A DNA stretch of 64,000 bases from Acheta domesticus. Taxonomy: Eukaryota; Arthropoda; Insecta; Orthoptera; Gryllidae. Shown here one piece after another: positions 47,801-59,825 of the stretch. A program made the translations under genes and the position numbers. The stretch lies in NCBI GenBank assembly GCA_031308135.1, contig JAHLJT010008756.1, positions 67,630,026 to 67,694,025 of the forward strand. The letters are read 5' to 3'. Below the pieces are notes generated by a model, which was not told the origin of the DNA, searched no databases, and saw only the letters and a program-made list of their open reading frames with translations. Each line of letters opens with the position of its first letter. Position 1 is the first letter of the stretch.

Positions 47801-49020
47801 TTCAAAGTGCTGAATTTTATTTTAAAAATTGACACGGATGAAATTGCAATATCTTGTTTGACGTCAAACCATTATGATGAGTAATGAACCGAACAAATCA
47901 ATGTAAAAATGTAGAATCAATCAATGTCAATATATCGACATCAAAACAGAACTGTTTGGAATGAAATTTAATGAGAATATTGCCCAGACAAGTTGCTTAT
48001 TTCTTATTAGTGAGATATTCAAGTATCTTTATAAAGAGATATAACTCGAGATATAACACTTTCGGGCCTGTAATGCCGTGAGTTAGGCAATTTAAACTGC
48101 TTTCAACGCTCTCCTTTATTCCTGGTTTCAGTTCAGTGTTTTAAGATATTGCATAATGAAACGTCATCGAGGAAAGGAGACGTACGAAAATCACCAGATA
48201 TACTAAAGACAAACTCATAAATTACATGAAAAGTTTTGGTACCTGTGAGTACAGTCTTGAAACCGCACGCAGTAACTAGTGCTACAAAATAAGCATAATG
48301 AAATGTGTAATACAGCGATTCGATCTCTTCCTCGGAACAAACTTCCGAGAGTCATTCTACAGAATACGATATTCACAAATTGTGACGTGGGTGTGTGACT
48401 ACCAGTACAGAGAAGAAACGGTACGGATGTATGACTAGTGACTTGTTTATTTCTGTGATTGTGTCTCGCGTCAGAGGATAACGGTCGTATGCACTAGGAA
48501 ACTAGCCCGCCACGCAATTGGCGGTCGATAATATCTAAATTAGCACGAAAATATATTTTCTCAAACATACCCCACGACGAATTCAACTGTCTATTCCACT
48601 TGTGAAATAAAGATCAGTGGAGTTTAACTATACGTACAAAATGCCCCAATCGCAGCAGTGTATCTCAAAAAGTTTACAGATTTTTCTATTCGATTTTTCT
48701 TACCGCTTCTCCCTACTGGCCAATAATAAACTGTGATTCATCTATCTTAGGAGGCGGAATAAATCGATTGAAATGTCAATGTCTAATAAACCGCGTATGT
48801 ATTATAACATAATCTCTTTGATTTCAGTCGTTGCATAGCTTTAAGTTATTTTCAATATTTGGCGCATTTTTGAACTTTGTAAGACATAATTTCATTCCTG
48901 GATTAGTCCTATTAAATACCATTTCTTCCTTGGATATTCTCAAATAAATCCTCTCTCCGCTTTGCAAATCTGGGATTTATCGACAATTTCGAAAGCACTC
49001 GTGGTATTACCTGTGATAAT
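47801..49020. other. unassigned AT-rich sequence
   Basis: No supported gene or repeat. Confidence 0.5.
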
Positions 49021-49250
49021 CACTGTGAGGTCGACGCCTCGCATCGTCGGATGGCGCGGGGCGGAGCGAAGTGCAGAGCGGAGCGGAGCGGAGCGAAACG
49101 TCACCGGCTGATGCGGGGCGGAGCAGGGCGAGGAGGGACGAGGCGGGGCGGAACGCGTGCAGCACGCGGGCTCTGAGGCTTGCCGCTGCAGCCCTCTTCA
49201 AACACTCCCTCCCGCCGCCGCCACCGTCGTCTCCACCTCCCTCCTCTCTA
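49021..49250. promoter_or_regulatory. CpG island with tandem GGAGCGGAGCG motifs
   Basis: GCGGAGCGGAGCGGAGCG at about 49077 and several GGGGCGGAG/GGGGCGG words resemble clustered GC boxes (Sp/KLF-type sites). The island is short and sharply bounded. No downstream exon recognised. Confidence 0.4.
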
Positions 49251-51813
49251 ATGCATCCATTCTTTTGTATCTCTGGCGAACATCGACATGGTTTAGTACC
49301 TTTCGGCACACCTGGCTTATTTTCTTACGTATTTATTCCGATAACAAACTTCTTAGTTTGGAGCAATTCCGCACCAAACAAATGCCTCCTCCGTCCTCTT
49401 ATGCGAGATGACTCCGCTTACTGGCGTCTGTCACGCACTTGATTTCTTTCTGTAGATGAGAACATTTTTTGTTTCATTTGTTTGGAATGGAATTTAGAAG
49501 AAAAAAGACATTTGTTGGAATAAATATTTAAGGGAAAAAGCCAGATGTGTAGAATGGTACTCAATCATTGCGATTAAAGAAGTTTTGAAACTTTCATACG
49601 GATGCTTAAGTTACGAAAGCGGCAAATACGGTTTTTGCCAAAAGTGAATTATGAATGAATAAAATTTGTAAGTAATAATTCCTTATATTTCTAAATGAAA
49701 ACTACTTCCTTCGAGCATTTCCATGAATCATGTGGTGCATTACAAAACTATAACCTCCAGGAGATTAGTCATTTCCGTTTGTTTCGGTTTAGAAATACAG
49801 TATAGTATTAGTAACAACGAAAAGGGAAATTCGCCTTTGAAAACTTCCTCTATTTTATTTAAATCTGATAGTCCTGTAGTATACAGATTTAAAACATTTT
49901 TTTATTCTAGTATTGTCCTTGTCAGCATTTACAAGCACATTTTATCGCTGTATCATCAGTAGACGCATCCTTTATGTGATTCTCCCAATGGTTCAATGTG
50001 AGTCGTTCTCCTCGAAGCTATTATCAATGAGCAATTCAATCTTCCTTATTTCATTAAACTTCTATGTACGTGGATTAAAATATTCTTTTAGTGAAGCACC
50101 ATACTTAACTCCATCTTAAGGTTTACGCCGTGATCACATCCAGTGTAACTTCTGTTCCATTCTTAGTCATTACTACTGCTTTGAAACAGCTTCAAATCAT
50201 GCACGCATTTCATGCACTTCTAGACTTCATTGGGTGTAATTCCTATATATTAAAGCAAAATAAATAACAAAATTTAATCCACATACAAGATTTTTGAATA
50301 TGTAAAACTATTATTCACGTGCTTATCGGCTATTATAACACAATGTTTTTTGCCACCTACTCACAGTTGTTTACTATTGGAGTTAAAAAATCATTCTGCT
50401 CATTCATTGACTTTTGTAAATGTTAAATTTTACTTCAATTTTTAATATTTTTCGGCTTATGTCTATGGACATCGCATATTTGTCAATAATATCAAACGCT
50501 TTTTTGTTAAAATTATGAAAAAAGATTAATAGTTATATTTTATAATAGAGGAATTTATCCAGTATTGAATTCTTATTGGGATAAACGATCCCTGGTGTTT
50601 AAAGAGGTTTATAGGGGGACGTGACGGGTAAATTTGAAGAACCCCCTTTCTTAGAAAAGCAGAAAATTTGATACATACTACGTATTATTTCTCAAATTAT
50701 TAAGGCATTAAAGAAGCTTCCTTTTTAAGGGCTCCATGAACAGCAATAATGGCCGAGGAAAATTTTAGAAATTGTGTTATTAAGAAATGAAAGCAACAGT
50801 CGAACGACAGAAATAACATGAACAGTTGTGATATATTCAATTTTTGTTTATCGTTTCCTTCCTTAATTTTCTTGCTTTTTTACTTGTATCTCATTGTTTA
50901 ATAAATATCCGCTCTTGTATTTAGAAATTTCCATTCTATTTCTTTCTCTAATTCTGTTAATTGTCTGGTCTTCATTAATTTTTATAAATTCATTAATATT
51001 TCTATAAGACTTGTATTTCTGATGTAGTTTTCCTTGTTTCTGTACTCCCAGCCCCTCTAGCGGGCGCCGTCCTGCTACTGTGTTCGTGCTCCCTGGGACG
51101 GACTACAGCCGCACAACAAGAAAGGGCGAGAATTCTTAAAAAGTCACTCGAGATAATTTTTCAGCAAACATTGTCGATTGCCGACGGGCAACAGGAGTGG
51201 CACTGTTAGCAGACATAGGGTCACGCTCCTCCCGGGCATTCTTTCAAGTTTCTGCTGCTTTAGCACCCATTCCGGTTACTCAGAATTTTGAATATTTTAA
51301 TTGCTCGGCAAACAGTATTGATTGGTACATAATTGTTGCTCTTCACGACGGTGTTTTTGCTGGAGTTTTCACTCCTCCGAGCGTGTTTGTGCAATTAATA
51401 GCCTCTCTTCTAGATCACTTCCACGAATTTGCATTCTTGGGCGAATCACTCTGTTTCGTGGGCGGTTTGTTCCTTTTTTTATTCGTTTGTTCACACTTGA
51501 GGCTCCTGTATTCCTTACTGGCCAGGAGCGAAATTCAAGTGTCCATGCTACTCTCTGTGTGAAGGAGTGCTGTTACCTTGAACCGGAACCAACTTATGTG
51601 ATGACGCTATATGCAAGGACAAACGCTCTTGCATCGGCGAATTTAATGGACGTATTTAGAATAGGAAGACCTTTAGCGTAATGTTTGTTTTCAATTCTCT
51701 GTCCACAGTTTTATGGAGTTTCGCAACTTCTAGTTTCCAGTCCTTTCGCTTCAGATCATAAATTACTATTACAGTATTTTTTTCCGTGGTACTCATCACA
51801 ATGATAGTGGATG

Positions 51814-51815
<2 letters not shown>
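49251..51815. other. unassigned AT-rich sequence
   Basis: About 2.5 kb with a small GC patch at about 51050-51120. The 121- and 119-codon frames at 51197-51681 overlap in different frames of the same strand, and neither shows a recognisable domain. Confidence 0.45.
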
Positions 51816-51892
<77 letters not shown>

Positions 51893-51893
51893 T
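51816..51893. repeat. (ATT)n microsatellite
   Basis: About 25 units of ATT with one TTTC interruption near 51848. Confidence 0.95.
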
Positions 51894-52989
51894 TACTAGT
51901 AAGAGATGTTCTCAGAAAGACTCATTAAGACAAGTGGTGGAACTACATACATTTTGATAATTCAGTATTACGGTTTTTCATTTCATTTATCTGTAAAAGG
52001 TCACATGGAAGACCGTATCAAATTCAAGTTTAACTTAAGGTTGGAGTGTCTGATATGTATTACACATGTCAAAAATATTGTTTCCTGCTTCTCAATTAAA
52101 GTGAATATAAAATAATTTTGGATGTTGTAAAATTGCATTTGAATTTGTGTTTCGTTAGATACGTTTGGTGTTTCTGTGGGCACCCTTGATTTTCTGAAAG
52201 ACATGCAAACCCGAATGAACAAAAAATATATTGTACTACGTATAATTATTGCGTGTAATATACAAAGTCATTGAGGTATTTTCAAAATATTTATTACTAG
52301 CTGAATGTGGCGTCGCCGAGGGTTTAAACTACTTTCGGATGTTTAAGTTTTCTTCTTCCTTCGGTTCGGAGTCCTATTTGTTCAGTTTAGATGTTTTGTC
52401 AGAGTTGCGAACTAACCAATTAAATTTTGCAATTCTTTTGTGATATTGAGCACAATTTCTACTTTGGCTTTCCTGAACACAGGTAATATAACTGTTTCAT
52501 AAAATTGACTTCGTCAAGAGTTATTTCGGAATATTTTTCTTTCAATTTCTCGCAGTACGTATTTTTAAAATCAATTGGTTTCAAGTTTATAATTTGGTTT
52601 AAAGTTTATATAATGTATACACAATTTGTTACGAAAAATAGAAATCTCCCTTAATTCACACACTTTCTCTGCAGAATAAATGTTCATTAATTGGTAAACA
52701 TTAGGCTGTGACTAAAACCCACTGAATTACAAATATTCATCAAATATCGAAATTTTTCTCCAAAAAATTGAACCAAATTGTGGAATTTACTTGTTTTATT
52801 TTTATAAATTTTTAAAGCACTAAACCAAATTTGCGATATTGTTATCATAATATTCATGATGGAAATGTGATGCAAAGAGGGCCATTTGTACTGTGCTAAA
52901 TTCCTAAAGAGTTTAATCGGACTCTTTGTAAAGAGGGTATAAAGGTAACGTCTTTTGCGGGAAAGTGGCCTGTTAATGTCAGATTGTAA
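51894..52989. other. unassigned AT-rich sequence
   Basis: AT-rich, no supported feature. Confidence 0.5.
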
Positions 52990-53475
52990 AAGAAGAAAAA
53001 ATGTAGAACAAGTTTTTTCATTTAACTTTCTGGGATGCCGAATATTTCAAAGAGAATTCGATATTAATATAAAAATAAAAAGATTCAAACTAATGAGACG
53101 AATTTTAAAGAACAAAACCAATCTTCTACAGAAGTGATATGCCGATCAAATTTTATAAAACAGTGGCATACCAACAGGGTTTCACGGGAGCGAATCATAG
53201 ATTATGACTGCGAAAGTCATGAGTGGAAAAGAAGCTCCCGAAATGCGTTTGCTAAGAGAAATTGACGGAGTTTCAAAATTAAATGACATATCCAATAAAG
53301 TAATTAGAGATAGTCTGCAGGTTTGCAGTGATCTTGAAAATATAAGTGAATACATAAACAAATCGCTAAGCCACCCACGTACTGCGAATGTATGACGGCA
53401 AAATGGCAAAAGCATAATTGAATTCAAACTTAGAGGGAGAAGTGCAGGGCATCCGGTCAAAAGAAATGTTTTACG
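52990..53475 (+). pseudogene. RTE-type LINE remnant, C-terminal part of reverse transcriptase ORF
   Basis: Translating across frameshifts gives the conserved order of the C-terminal part of RTE-like LINE proteins. First FNFLGCRIFQREFDINIKI (family FKYLGxxI...DIxxRI), then LMRRILKNKTNLLQK, then GFHGSES where LYGSETW is expected. Next EMRLLREIDGVSKLNDISNK and VIRDSLQV (EMRxLRxI.GVxxxDxIRNxxIR block), HPRTANV, and finally KLRGRSAGHPVKR near the GRRxxGRPxxRW end. Stops and frameshifts make it non-functional. The palm domain and endonuclease are absent. Confidence 0.8.
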
Positions 53476-53999
53476 AACAACAAATGCTCAAAACCAAAGA
53501 GCTTAAAATTAGTTTCTTCACGCTGATTTTTGTTTCGTGAACAGCGTTTTACGTTTTAATCTTCTTCTACAAAAGCTGGCAATCATTGTTCATGTAATCG
53601 AATCTGTGATGCAGAAGAATACCTAATTATACGATAAATGTTAATTACATGATTAAATTACGAGAATTGATTTTGGAGAAATTTTTAATTAAAATTGATG
53701 TTGATTTTTATTTTTAATACAAGTATAATTACCATTTGGATGTGGATTATATTGAACATGATTTGCTCGTTAATGTAATGCGTAGTCCTCTTGCCTCAAA
53801 GAACGCTTGCTCTCAGCTGTGATATGTCCCCCTGTTAAGCATTGAAACAATTTATAGGACAACTTGTTGTCCGATGATACTGACGGCAGTAAAAATACTA
53901 AATAGTATTTGTAATACAAGAAATATTTAAGAAATCAAAAATATTGTACTGGGCTTAAAACGGATTGAAAATGTAATAGCAATACCAAAGCTTATACAT
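53476..53999. other. unassigned AT-rich sequence
   Basis: Between the LINE remnant and the satellite. No 3' tail of the LINE could be placed. Confidence 0.4.
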
Positions 54000-54915
54000 C
54001 CACAAACTCACCTACAAATAAAAATAGAATTAATACAATTCATAGATAGGTCTCTGCTTTTCGTTTGAATTATTAGTGACCCAAAAAACAAAAGCAATAA
54101 ATTGTAACAAGAGCGAAAATTTGTTAGAGTGTGTTAATGTGCGTTCAAAAATCTCAAACTTTCGGCCACTCACTATGTGACGAGAAATCTGCGGTAGTCC
54201 AAATAAATTTGGGAGAAGCTCTTTATAAATCACACACTCGCCGACAAATGAAAATATAATGATCCAATTTGCAGAAAATACCTCTACTTTTTGTTTGTAC
54301 GTATGATGTAACTGAACAAAGGAACAAAAATAGTGCAATGAACATAAGCAAACATTTTTTAGTGTGTGTTTGTTCGTTCATAACAACTCAAACTTTAGCA
54401 GGGTGTACACTACCTGAAAAGAAATCAGCGGTAGACCGAATAAATTTGAGTGAAGTACACTCTAGAGTACGAACAAATAAAAATATAAATGATTCATTGT
54501 ACAGAAAACGCTCCTACCTTTTTTGTTTCTACGTTTTAAAAAAGAAACAAAAATAGAGAAATAAAATCAAGAGCAAACATGATTAGAGGTATTTTTTCTG
54601 ATCATTTGAAACAAAAGAAACTTGACCAGGGTGTTCACTACTTGAAAAGAAATTTGCAGTAGACCAAATACATTTGAGCGAAGTAAACTCTAGAGCATGA
54701 ACTCGCCTAAAAATAAAAATATAAATGATTCATTGTATAGGAAACGCCCCTACCTTTTTTACATATAAAAAAGAAACAAAAATAGAGAAATAGAATCAAG
54801 AGCAAACATGATTAGTGGTATTTTTTCTGATCATTTGAAACAAAAGAAACTTGACCAGGATGTTCACTACCTGAAAAGAAATCTGCGGTAGACCAAATAA
54901 ATTCGGGAGAAGTCC
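54000..54915. repeat. tandem satellite, about 230-bp monomer, four units
   Basis: The marker GAAAT(C/T)(T/A)GC(G/A)GTAGnCC recurs at 54184, 54421, 54649 and 54878, giving periods of 237, 228 and 229 bp. Each unit also has AAATTTG(G/A)G(A/T/C)GAAG, ACTCGCC/AACAAATAAAAATATA, TGATTCATTGTA, a TTTTTTGTTT-type run and AACAAAAATAG. The last two units are the most alike, as expected in an array growing at one end. The array stops at the CpG island at 54.92 kb. Confidence 0.9.
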
Positions 54916-55191
54916 GTTGTAGAGCACGCTCGGTCGACACGGGCGTCGGCGGCGTCGCTCCCAAACGGCGTCGCCACACGCGCGTTCGCGCCCACCCACC
55001 CGCCGCGCCACACCGCGACCGGTTCCTTCGAGATCCAGGCCGGAATTTACTGAAACGGAAATTTAACACCTCGCGCCCAGCACGGCGCCTCCATAACCGC
55101 CGCCACCGCCACCGCCGCCGCCGCCGCCGCCGCCCCCGCCGCAGCCGCCACCACCGCCGCCACCGCCGCCACCGCCACCACCGCCGCCACC

Positions 55192-55227
<36 letters not shown>

Positions 55228-55246
55228 ACCGCCGCCCCCGCCGCCC

Positions 55247-55278
<32 letters not shown>

Positions 55279-55327
55279 TCCGTCTCCGCCGCCCCCGCCG
55301 CCGCCGCCGCCGCCGCCCCCGCCGCCC

Positions 55328-55364
<37 letters not shown>

Positions 55365-55600
55365 ACGCCGCCGCCGCTGCCACCGCCGTCGCCCCCGCTG
55401 CTGCCGCCGCCACTGCCGCCGCCACCACCGCCGCCGGTCGGCCCGGGAAAACGTAGCGCGATAAATCGGAGAGGTCGCGGCCCGGCGGTGGCGTCTCTGG
55501 GAACGCGTCTGCCGCCCCCACCGGCCCCGCCGCCCCCGCCAGAACCCGGATCCGTCGTCGCGCCGCTCCCACATTGTAGGAAGAAACGCGCGCCGTTAGA
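54916..55600. repeat. CpG island with long (CCG)n/(CCA)n triplet array
   Basis: Triplets from about 55083 to 55435 are almost entirely CCG, CCC and CCA, in an otherwise CpG-rich block. Minus-strand frames of 169-184 codons are Gly, Ala or Arg polymers and are composition artefacts. There are no long perfect subunits like those at 15.6 kb. Confidence 0.9.
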
Positions 55601-56128
55601 TGCCTAGCTCTCTATGGATGCGAGGGATTAGAGTCGGTGATGGGCCTTGTTGTTGGTGACAGGTAGTGCCGGACTTTTAATTTTGTCTTGTTATTTCGGT
55701 GCCTCGTAAATGTCGAGACGAAATAGTCAGGCTCACCACATCAACAATGTTTCCAATACAATAATTTATTTGTGTTCTCTTTTCTCCTTGTATTCTAAGA
55801 CGTGTATGTTTAGCAAGTTCCTTGGGAATTTGAAAATAATATTAAGTATTGTGTGGAAATAATATTAAGCCCTCGTAAACACGATTTCAAAGCGACTGAT
55901 GTTATTGATACCCTTGTAATAAAAAGTATTGTTATTCGATCCTAATATATAATCCATTTTACTTGCCATGACTCATTTTTTTTGTTGGTATTTTTCAAAA
56001 TTTGTGACAAATGAGTTACAGCCAGCAAGGGAATACAGCATAATTTAACCTTTATCCTTGGTGACAACCATGTAAACTGCAGTGACATTTAAATCAGTGA
56101 TTTTATTACTTATGAAAATAAAATTTTC
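55601..56128. other. unassigned AT-rich sequence
   Basis: No supported gene or repeat. Confidence 0.45.
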
Positions 56129-56672
56129 TTCATCATCATCATCATCATCATCATCATCGTCATCTACAAGTATTAGTTTTTCAGTCTCCTCCGTATCCTA
56201 GAATTACTCTAACTTCTTAGTGATCTACCTCCGTATCTTCTCCCTCTTGACTTATAATCCAAGGCCATTCTAGTTATTCTTTCAAGGAAAGTCTCTTTAT
56301 TCCTAGCTAGTCTCTTTTCTAGTACCTGCTTTATTGTAAAGATGATATCGATAGAACTTCTACCTGCTGTAACGCCACTGTGCTCCTCTTCTGTATGAAA
56401 CTCCCTTTCAATTTTTTGTTTTAAAATTCGCCCACACAGTCTTCCTGTAGATGAAGTTACCCTTATACCTCTATAATTTGTACACTCCGATTTTGGTCCT
56501 TTTTTGTGAATGGATGTTATATAAGCTTGCTTCCATTCCCTAGGCAACTTTTCTCCTCTCAAATACTTATTAAATATTGTTTGTAGTATGTCCAATACAT
56601 TGGTTGGATCATTTTTCAGTAGTTATACAGGAATACCTCCAGGGCCAGGAGATTTACCATTTTTCATTTTTT
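56129..56672 (-). pseudogene. RTE-type LINE copy with internal deletion and (GAT)n tail
   Basis: On the minus strand the frame reads NGKSPGPGGIPV, one stop, LLKNDPTNVLDILQTIFNKY, LPREWKQAYITSIHKKG, NYRGIRVTSSTGRL, EEEHSGVTAGRSSIDIIFTI and KQVLEKRLARNKETF. These are the N-terminal reverse transcriptase blocks (GKSPGPDGIP, W..a.I..I.KKG, NYRGI.L....GK). It then jumps directly to LERITRMALDYKSRGRRYGG, the C-terminal end of such proteins. The palm core with its catalytic Asp pair is missing. The 3' end is a (GAT)n tract at 56129-56161, the microsatellite-like tail usual for RTE elements. Confidence 0.85.
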
Positions 56673-57300
56673 TGATATTTCAATGCTTTATGTAATTAAG
56701 TATGAAATATTGGTAGTGCTTTCTTGAATAGATTCTGCGCTAAAGGAATTAAATTAATATAAAATATCTTCAGTGATTTCTCGAATCCATCGCATCTTCG
56801 GGCTCTTAGACACGTTACATATAAAAAAATGTTTAAGGAAACGAAAGATCTGTCCCACCGCAGTACTTGTTTTGGACACAATTTATGAAAATTATAATTT
56901 TCATAATAACTTTAAATTAGCTACAAGCACAATGACGAATATTATGCAACACTGAATATTTTCAAAGTATTCGTGTTTCGTTAAATAAAAATTTTACAAA
57001 CTAGCCAAACCCGACCAATTACATCGCATAAAGTGAAGAGGAGTGGAAAAGTTACCAGCAAAAAGTACGACTCTATACACACTCCGGAAATTTAAACAAA
57101 ACTCAAAAATATTTCTTCATGTCGTTCACTTTTTCAAGACGAATGTACTTTAATGGCTATTGTAAGACATCCTGCATGCATTTTCACACTTTTACTTTGT
57201 AATTTGATTCTGACGATATTCACAACGAAAAGGATTTGCAAGAAGTTTAATATCGCTATTCATGGTCTTAAAACAACTAAACCTATTATATTGTTTTCGA
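56673..57300. other. unassigned AT-rich sequence
   Basis: No supported gene or repeat. Confidence 0.45.
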
Positions 57301-57460
57301 ATAATATTCCCACCCTCTTGCGTGTTAGCGCGCACTGTCCCAAACGAAGACCGGAAAGCGAAAGATGTTTCGCTTTGCCTCTGTGTTATGAACTTTGGAG
57401 CTGATGGCTGTTAGGCGTACAACCTCCCCGCACTCCTCTTCTAACACATTTTCCCCACAG

Positions 57461-57550
57461 CTGAGTGACGACCAGTCCTTCCTCGACACATCGCAGCTCG
57501 CGAACGGAATATCTGGGTTCCTGCGACGGGATCGACTCGAAGCGGCACGT
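57461..57550 (+). CDS. candidate exon in a GC-balanced island
   Basis: A strong pyrimidine tract and acceptor (CACTCCTCTTCTAACACATT then TTCCCCACAG) end at 57460. Only frame 0 stays open: it begins LSDDQSFLDTSQLANGISGF and continues LRRDRLEAARVV. The island spans about 57300-57567. The donor is uncertain: CGT|GTAGTC after 57550 or CAC|GTGTAG after 57548 are both weak, and the frame stays open to 57664 into a palindromic element. The peptide is compositionally protein-like, but I cannot assign it. Like the 6.5-kb candidate it is + strand and phase 0. Confidence 0.3.
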
Positions 57551-57567
57551 GTAGTCACTGAGCAGCC

Positions 57568-57792
57568 CTATAGTACGATTTTTATAACTTTGCCCCTATG
57601 GCCACGATGGAATATCATAGGGCATTTCGCATCCTTCTCGGTCTTGCCGCTAGATGTCGCATGATCGCAAATACTGCTTGATACGGTCGCAATCATGCGA
57701 TATCTAGCGACACGACTGAGAAAGACGCAAAATACCGTGGCATATTGTGAACACGAGCCTTGAGGGGCAAAGTTATAAAAATCGTAGTATAG
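57568..57792. mobile_element. 225-bp imperfect palindrome (fold-back MITE)
   Basis: Left CTATAGTACGATTTTTATAA CTTTGCCCCT matches the complement of the right end, CTATACTACGATTTTTATAA CTTTGCCCCT. Further in, both arms share (G/C)CGCTAGAT(G/A)TCGCATGAT(C/T)GC. The loop lies around 57672-57683. The middle of the arms is more diverged. No target duplication was recognised. Confidence 0.75.
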
Positions 57793-58689
57793 TTTATATA
57801 ATAATAAGAGCAAGTGACATCAGATCTGAGGCTCACTACTTCTCATTTTAAGAAAGAAATTACGAAATTTCTTTGAGTAGAAAGCTCAAACTTCTTTCTA
57901 AACTAAAAACTTTGGTTTTAAATGTATAGATTTAGAAATATAACTTATCGCCATATGCTGACGTTTGTATGACTGTCATGTGAAAGAATAAGAGATAATA
58001 TTTATGATTTGATATACGAGTATAAGAATTTTATTCGTAATTTTTCCTGCTTGTTATAGAAACAAATCATCAATAGAAAAAAATTCCAAAAGGTGAAGGG
58101 AGTTGATTGGTTTCTCCGAGGAAGTAAAATTGAACAAATCTTTACTTATGGTTCTGCAATTCAATTTCATTGTAAAACAACAGAGAAATTTCATTCAAAA
58201 TTTACAAATCACTTTATTGTCATAAAATGTACAAATCGCTTTACAATGCGAAATAAAAATAAAATAAAAATACGTTTTAGAATAAAATAAAGGAAGATTA
58301 AACAATTGAATTTAGCGCATTGTGCATTAATCTCAGTGATGGCCTACTTTTTATTACTTTTTCGCCCTTACGAATGTAAGAAGAGAAAATGTTGTAATAG
58401 AGAGCCGGTAAACGGTGAAAAATCGATTGACGACAAAACGTTTACGATCCGTCTATAGTCAATACTAGTGCCTAAAACGTTCAGTCAATTGCATCTAAAA
58501 TTGATATTCTCGATCAATCTGAACACGAGGTTTTGGGATTTTTAAACGCATATTTTTATTTTTGAGGGTAATTTACATGAAGCATCAAATCATTTTCAAA
58601 ATTTTGTCAAATATTGCACCAAAGTTTTTGATTAAGCATTTTCCTGAGATAGCGTAAAGAACGCTGATAATGATGCAGGCCTCATATTA
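57793..58689. other. unassigned AT-rich sequence
   Basis: No supported gene or repeat boundary. Confidence 0.45.
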
Positions 58690-59500
58690 CCTGAAATACC
58701 TTTTTTTTTTGCAAATTGCGTAAGTGCAATTTTTTGGAAGGTGTCTTCCAACAATATTGAAGATGGAGATTTTTTCCTTGATGAAATCCGTTTTTTAAAG
58801 GTAGATCTTGTAATAAGCTCATGTTCAATTTTTCGAAAGTGTAATGTGTAATGTTGCGCGAAATATCACCAATTTTCAATTGTTTTCTCAAAAGTTGCTC
58901 CAATTTTTTCTTTATTTTTTCTCCCAATATGTACCAAGGACAGAAAAAATATGCTGCTTAAAAATATACTGCTGCCATTTACGGTGAATTCTCCGTATTT
59001 TCGAAATTTGCAAACCGTTAACATCTCAATATTACAAAGTGAAGAAAGCAATTTTTGCCTTAGAGACTATTCTAAACTATCAGCTCTTTATAAAAGGTCA
59101 TGGTCAATTGTTTGAAATAATAAGATGATTTTGCGTAATTTGTGACTGCAATTCCTAAAAAAATATTTTCTCTACAACCGCTCCAATTTTTTCATTAAAT
59201 TTTCTCCTTGTTGTGTTATAACGTATGGTAAAAAGTATTGGGTTGGTCCCATGTTTGCAAACTCTTGGTATTTTCGAAAATTGCAAAAATTGCATGTTGG
59301 AAATATTGGGTTCAAACAATTACATTTTTAAACGTCCGTGTACGGAGAGTTAAATCGGAGGTTCTGATTTCGAATCGGGATGCGGTAAAAAAATTGCTGG
59401 TTAAAAACACTTTTGCATATTTATGTAGTAGTATAATATAGCAGAGCAGTTAGGAATAATGCGAGAAAGTATGTGCTGTTGTAGCACCACTAGTCGTGCC
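58690..59500. repeat. diverged repeated segments (period about 285 bp), same family as 28.97-29.11 kb
   Basis: GCTCCAATTTTTTC(T/A)TTA, TTTTCTCC and GTATTTTCGAAA(A/T)TTGCAAA occur in the same order at about 58898-59010 and 59182-59290. The second copy continues into GTTAGGAATAATGCGAGAAA / GTAGCACCACTAG, shared with 29.0 kb. Probably old copies of an unidentified repeat. Confidence 0.5.
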
Positions 59501-59825
59501 GTGTCGTTTTTGGCAGCTTTCGATGACATGTGTATTTTGAAACCTCTAATTTTAACAAAATTTTGAATATTCAGTCGAAATACGTAAGTAAACTGATTCA
59601 GTAATAGTAACATTAATCATGGTTACAGGAGTGCTAGGGACTGTAAATAATTTTGAAATAAAAATTTCTCGGAAAGAGGTGGCGAACGTATTTCACGACG
59701 CAACCTCACTAAATTTTTTCCAGAAATATTTCGCATGTTTGAGCTCTTGCTCAATCGACTCACTGCATTTATAATTCTATTCCATTCCTCTCCTTTTAAG
59801 ATGACACAAACACCCAACAAACATT
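59501..59825. other. unassigned AT-rich sequence
   Basis: No supported feature. Confidence 0.4.

Noticed and set aside
55047..55574. Gly/Ala/Arg-rich minus-strand frames of 169-184 codons
   Set aside because: Same cause: a CCG/CCA triplet array read in three frames.
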